Source: Kutzneria chonburiensis
GTDB taxonomy: Bacteria; Actinomycetota; Actinomycetes; Mycobacteriales; Pseudonocardiaceae
Direction: 5' to 3'
Length of the DNA: 64,000 nucleotides
NCBI RefSeq assembly: GCF_028622115.1
Contig: NZ_CP097263.1
Location: 6,386,001-6,450,000, forward strand
This document shows, one piece after another, positions 61,331-64,000 of this stretch (position 1 is the stretch's first letter; each line of letters opens with the position of its first letter). The translations under genes and the position numbers were made by a program. The notes under the pieces are model-generated. The model did no database searches, was not told the DNA's origin, and saw nothing but the letters and a program-made list of their open reading frames with translations.

Positions 61331-62611
61331 TCAGCGGGGACCCGGCTCGGCCCGCCAGCCGACGCCGGCGAGGACGTCGTCCGGTTTGGGCACGGGTAGG
61401 AAGATCACGAACGTGGCCGGGCGGGCGGTGGCCAGCTGCATGCGGCCGCCGTCGGCGTCGACGAGGGCGCGAGCCAGGGCCAGGCCGACGCCGGTGGAGC
61501 CATGGCCGGAGACACCGCGCTCGAAGATGTGGCTGGCGAGTTCGTCGGGCACGCCGGAGCCGTTGTCGGTGACCTCGATGACGGCAGTGCCTTCGCCGGT
61601 GCGAGCGGTGAGCGTGACCGTACCGCCGCCGTGTTGGAGGGCGTTGTCGAGCAGGACGCCGATGGCCTCGCGAAGACGAGCGGGCGTGGCCCGGACGATC
61701 AGGGAGTCGGGCACCTTCATACGAAGCACCCGACCGTCGGCCCGAAGGCGCTGACGCCACTCCTCCACGACGGTCGGCAGCTCGGTGGCGAGGTCCAGGG
61801 GCTCGGCGGACAGTGCCCGGGCGGCCCGCGCCGCGGCGAGGAGCTCGTCGAGGACCTCGGCCAGCCGGTCGGCCTGCTCGAGGGCGGCGCCGGCCTCGGC
61901 GGCGGTCTCCTGTTCGGGATGCATGGCCAACGCCTCGAGCCGGAGCTGGAGGGCGGTGAGCCGGCTGCGCAGCTGGTGGGAGACGTCGCCGACGAGTTCA
62001 CGCTCCCGTGTGACGAGCTGGGCCAGCGCGGCGGCGGAGGTGTCGAGGGCCTCGGCCAGAGCATCGAGTTCCTGCACGCCATGACGCCGCGCGTCGGGCC
62101 GGAAGTCGCCGGAGCCGAGACGGGTGGCGCGCTCGGCGACGTGCTGGAGGGGTTCGGCCAGCCGCCGGGCGGTGAGGGTGGCGACGACGGTGCCGATGCT
62201 GACCGACAGCACGAGCAGCAGCAGCACCAGCCCGCCTTCGCTGAGCTGGGTGCTGCGCATGCTGCTGTCGGAGATGTCCAGCTCGACGGTGCCCTGCGGC
62301 ACGATGCTGGAGGTCGCCGTGATTTTGCCGCCCTCGATCTGGTTGCGCAGGGTGCTGATCTTGCCGTCGGGGCCGGTCAGCTTGACGTAGGCGTCCTTGG
62401 CCACGGCGGGCGCGATGGCGTTGAGGTCGAACGACTGCGTCTTGGCGTACTGCTCGTCGAGCAGGTCGCCGACCCGGGCGGCGTTCTCCTGGAGCTGGGC
62501 GCGCGCGTTGCCCTCGACGAGCAGCACGGTCGTGTAGACCAGCGGCCCACCGAGTGCGAGCCCGGTGACGGCGACCGCGAGCAGGATCGCCTGCAGGATC
62601 TTCTTGCGCAT
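61331..62611 (-). CDS. Two-component sensor histidine kinase
   Basis: 426 residues. TM1 at about residues 8-33 and TM2 at about 127-146 flank an extracytoplasmic sensor of about 95 residues; then HAMP (ARRLAEPLQHVAERATRLGSGDF), HisKA with phospho-acceptor His212 in GDVSHQLRSRL, and an HATPase domain (LDNALQHGG N-box, VTDNGSGVPDEL G1, GVGLALARALVDADGG G2). It phosphorylates the adjacent response regulator. Starts 4 bp after that gene's stop. Confidence 0.94.
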   Translation of the reverse strand: MRKKILQAILLAVAVTGLALGGPLVYTTVLLVEGNARAQLQENAARVGDLLDEQYAKTQSFDLNAIAPAVAKDAYVKLTGPDGKISTLRNQIEGGKITATSSIVPQGTVELDISDSSMRSTQLSEGGLVLLLLVLSVSIGTVVATLTARRLAEPLQHVAERATRLGSGDFRPDARRHGVQELDALAEALDTSAAALAQLVTRERELVGDVSHQLRSRLTALQLRLEALAMHPEQETAAEAGAALEQADRLAEVLDELLAAARAARALSAEPLDLATELPTVVEEWRQRLRADGRVLRMKVPDSLIVRATPARLREAIGVLLDNALQHGGGTVTLTARTGEGTAVIEVTDNGSGVPDELASHIFERGVSGHGSTGVGLALARALVDADGGRMQLATARPATFVIFLPVPKPDDVLAGVGWRAEPGPR

Positions 62612-62615
62612 CCGG

Positions 62616-63290
62616 TCACTCGGAGTTGAAGCGGAACCCGACCCCGCGCACGGTGGCGATGCGGCGCTCGGCGGCCTTGGGCGAGCCGTCGCCGAGCTTG
62701 CGGCGCAGCCACGACATGTGCATGTCGAGGGTCTTGCTGCTCTTCAGCTCGGGTCCGCTCCACACGTCGGACAGGATGTCCTCCCTGGTCACGACCTGGC
62801 CGGCGTGCTGCATGAGCACCCGCAGCAGCTCGAACTCCTTGTTGGCCAGCTGTAGCTCGCGCCCGTCGACGGTGACGCGGCGGGCGGCGAGGTCCATCCG
62901 CACGCCGTTCACCTCGACGGTGCCGGGGGCACGGCGGCGCAGCAGGGCCCGGATCCGGGCCAGCAGCTCGGCCAGCCGGAACGGCTTGGCCACGTAGTCG
63001 TCGGCGCCGGCGTCCAGCCCGACGACGAAGTCGACCTCGTCGGCCCGGGCGGTCAGCATCAGCACGGGCACGCTGCGCCCGCCCTGACGCAGCCGCCGGC
63101 ACACTTCCAGCCCGTCCATGCCCGGCAGTCCCAGGTCCAGCACGAGCAGGTCGACGCCGCCGGCGGTGGCCGCGTCCAGCGCGGCCGGACCGTCCCCGAC
63201 GACGTGCACGGCGTAGCCCTCGCGGTGCAGGGCACGCGACAGCGGATCGGCGATCGCCGGGTCGTCCTCGGCCAGCAGTACCACGCTCAC
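62616..63290 (-). CDS. OmpR-family response regulator
   Basis: 224 residues from the GTG at 63290. Receiver with acidic pocket LLAEDDPAI, phospho-acceptor Asp52 in LLVLDLGLPGMDG, and Lys in YVAKPFRLAELLAR. C-terminal winged-helix DNA-binding domain with LQLANKEFELLRVLMQHAG and KTLDMHMSWLRRKLGD. A TACCCT hexamer seven bases before the GTG favours this leaderless start over the upstream TTG at 63320. It leads a two-gene operon with the kinase. Confidence 0.94.
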   Translation of the reverse strand: MSVVLLAEDDPAIADPLSRALHREGYAVHVVGDGPAALDAATAGGVDLLVLDLGLPGMDGLEVCRRLRQGGRSVPVLMLTARADEVDFVVGLDAGADDYVAKPFRLAELLARIRALLRRRAPGTVEVNGVRMDLAARRVTVDGRELQLANKEFELLRVLMQHAGQVVTREDILSDVWSGPELKSSKTLDMHMSWLRRKLGDGSPKAAERRIATVRGVGFRFNSE

Positions 63291-63297
63291 GTCAGTC

Positions 63298-63303
63298 AGG
63301 GTA
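63298..63303 (-). promoter_or_regulatory. Leaderless -10 box TACCCT for the response-regulator operon
   Basis: TACCCT on the minus strand, seven bases before the GTG at 63290. The divergent hisN start is only about 20 bp away. Confidence 0.5.
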
Positions 63304-63323
63304 GGCGTGACAACATCCAACCC

Positions 63324-64000
63324 GTGTCAACCTTTGGTGCTGACTTGGCGCTGGCGTTGCGGCTGGCGGACGCGGCCGATGCGATAACACTGTCCCGGTT
63401 CCGGGCCCGAGACCTGCGGGTGGAGCGCAAACCGGACCGAACGCCGGTGACCGACGCCGATGTCGCGGTCGAGGACGCGGTGCGCGACCTGCTCGCCGCG
63501 CAGCGCCCGGACGACGCGATTCTCGGCGAGGAACGCGGCGGGAGCGCTGGACCTGGGCGGACGTGGGTGCTGGACCCGATCGACGGCACCAAGAACTTCC
63601 TGCGCGGGGTGCCGGTCTGGGGCACGCTCGTCGCGCTGGTCGTCGACGGCCAGCCGCAGGTCGGTCTGTGCAGCGCGCCGGCGCTGGGCCGCCGCTGGTG
63701 GGCGGCGGCGGGCGAGGGAGCGTGGACCTCCGACCCGCTCGCCGAGCCGCGAAAGATTTCCGTCTCGGGCGTGTCGGATCTGGCCGACGCCTATCTGACG
63801 ACCACCGACCTCGGCGCGTGGACGGAATACCACTCTCGGGAGGCGTACCTGCGACTGGCCGACGCCTGCTGGGAGAGCCGCGCGTTCGGCGACTTCTGGT
63901 CGCACTGCCTGGTCGCCGAGGGCGTGATGGACGTCGCCGCCGAGGCCATCGTCAACCCGTGGGACGTGGCGTTCGCGCAGATCCTGGTCACCGAGGCCGG
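63324..64000 (+). CDS. hisN: Histidinol-phosphatase (inositol-monophosphatase family), 3'-truncated
   Basis: The frame from the GTG at 63324 is open to the right edge (about 225 residues seen). Metal-binding motifs are in order: KPDRTPVTDADVAVE, ILGEERGG, WVLDPIDGTKNFLRG (D-P-I-D-G-T) and, near the end, VNPWDVAF (W-D). VPVWGTLVALVVDG and FGDFWSHCLVAEG fit the HisN type rather than inositol phosphatases. It would dephosphorylate histidinol phosphate in histidine synthesis. Divergent from the response regulator. Confidence 0.9.
   Translation, partial: MSTFGADLALALRLADAADAITLSRFRARDLRVERKPDRTPVTDADVAVEDAVRDLLAAQRPDDAILGEERGGSAGPGRTWVLDPIDGTKNFLRGVPVWGTLVALVVDGQPQVGLCSAPALGRRWWAAAGEGAWTSDPLAEPRKISVSGVSDLADAYLTTTDLGAWTEYHSREAYLRLADACWESRAFGDFWSHCLVAEGVMDVAAEAIVNPWDVAFAQILVTEA

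Overview
This is a GC-rich actinobacterial chromosome segment. The gene order closely follows the mycobacterial region sahH - cationic amino-acid transporter - manA - pmmA/manB - whiB2 - fbiA/fbiB - GDP-mannose pyrophosphorylase - wbbL - rmlD - LCP - fadE25 - purE/purK - GtrA. Together with EspG/PPE-like genes, DUF3558 lipoproteins, F420 genes and many GTG/TTG or leaderless starts, this suggests a member of the Pseudonocardiales (Pseudonocardiaceae-like). The genus cannot be fixed from the sequence alone.

Layout. 1-10.5 kb: tail of a NERD-type protein, a secreted GH92 mannosidase with a nearby XRE regulator, sahH, a membrane/alpha-beta-hydrolase fusion, an orphan MutL/GlmL-type ASKHA protein and an unknown protein. 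10.5-13.8 kb: a type VII secretion accessory set (EspG, PPE-like protein, DUF3558 lipoprotein, small ESX-like protein). 13.9-24.6 kb: amino-acid permease, CDF transporter, manA, SIS-like protein, Trm112, manB, DUF3499, a degenerate metallopeptidase and a large membrane glycosyltransferase. 24.6-30.5 kb: whiB2, an M50 protease, then fbiA and fbiB separated by an oppositely oriented two-gene unit, and a Nudix gene. 30.5-34.1 kb: an AlkA-like glycosylase and the GDP-mannose pyrophosphorylase gene, with a translationally coupled SMC/OLD-like ATPase + TOPRIM (DUF4276-like) pair between them. 34.2-48.8 kb: a cell-wall polysaccharide region with six glycosyltransferases, rmlD, rmlB and two LCP ligases. 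48.9-57.3 kb: TIGR03089, DoxX, acyl-CoA dehydrogenase, purE, purK, a GntR-controlled ABC transporter and a degenerate GGDEF protein. 57.5-64 kb: an ECF sigma factor fused to an anti-sigma/membrane/extracellular module, two GtrA genes, a decayed gene, a two-component system and the start of hisN.

The genes mostly serve envelope building: sugar nucleotides (manA, manB, GMP pyrophosphorylase, rmlB, rmlD), glycosyl transfer (wbbL and others), lipid-sugar flipping (GtrA) and ligation to peptidoglycan (LCP). Envelope-sensing regulation is also present (whiB2, ECF fusion, two-component system).

The strongest accessory candidate is the ATPase-TOPRIM pair at 31.35-33.02 kb. It has the architecture of OLD/PARIS-like defence modules but sits inside a conserved housekeeping operon. 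Several genes carry apparent single-base deletions in G/C runs (near 12018, 14118, 22350, 25232 and 61065). This pattern is more consistent with residual sequencing error than with real decay and should be checked before any of these genes is called broken.
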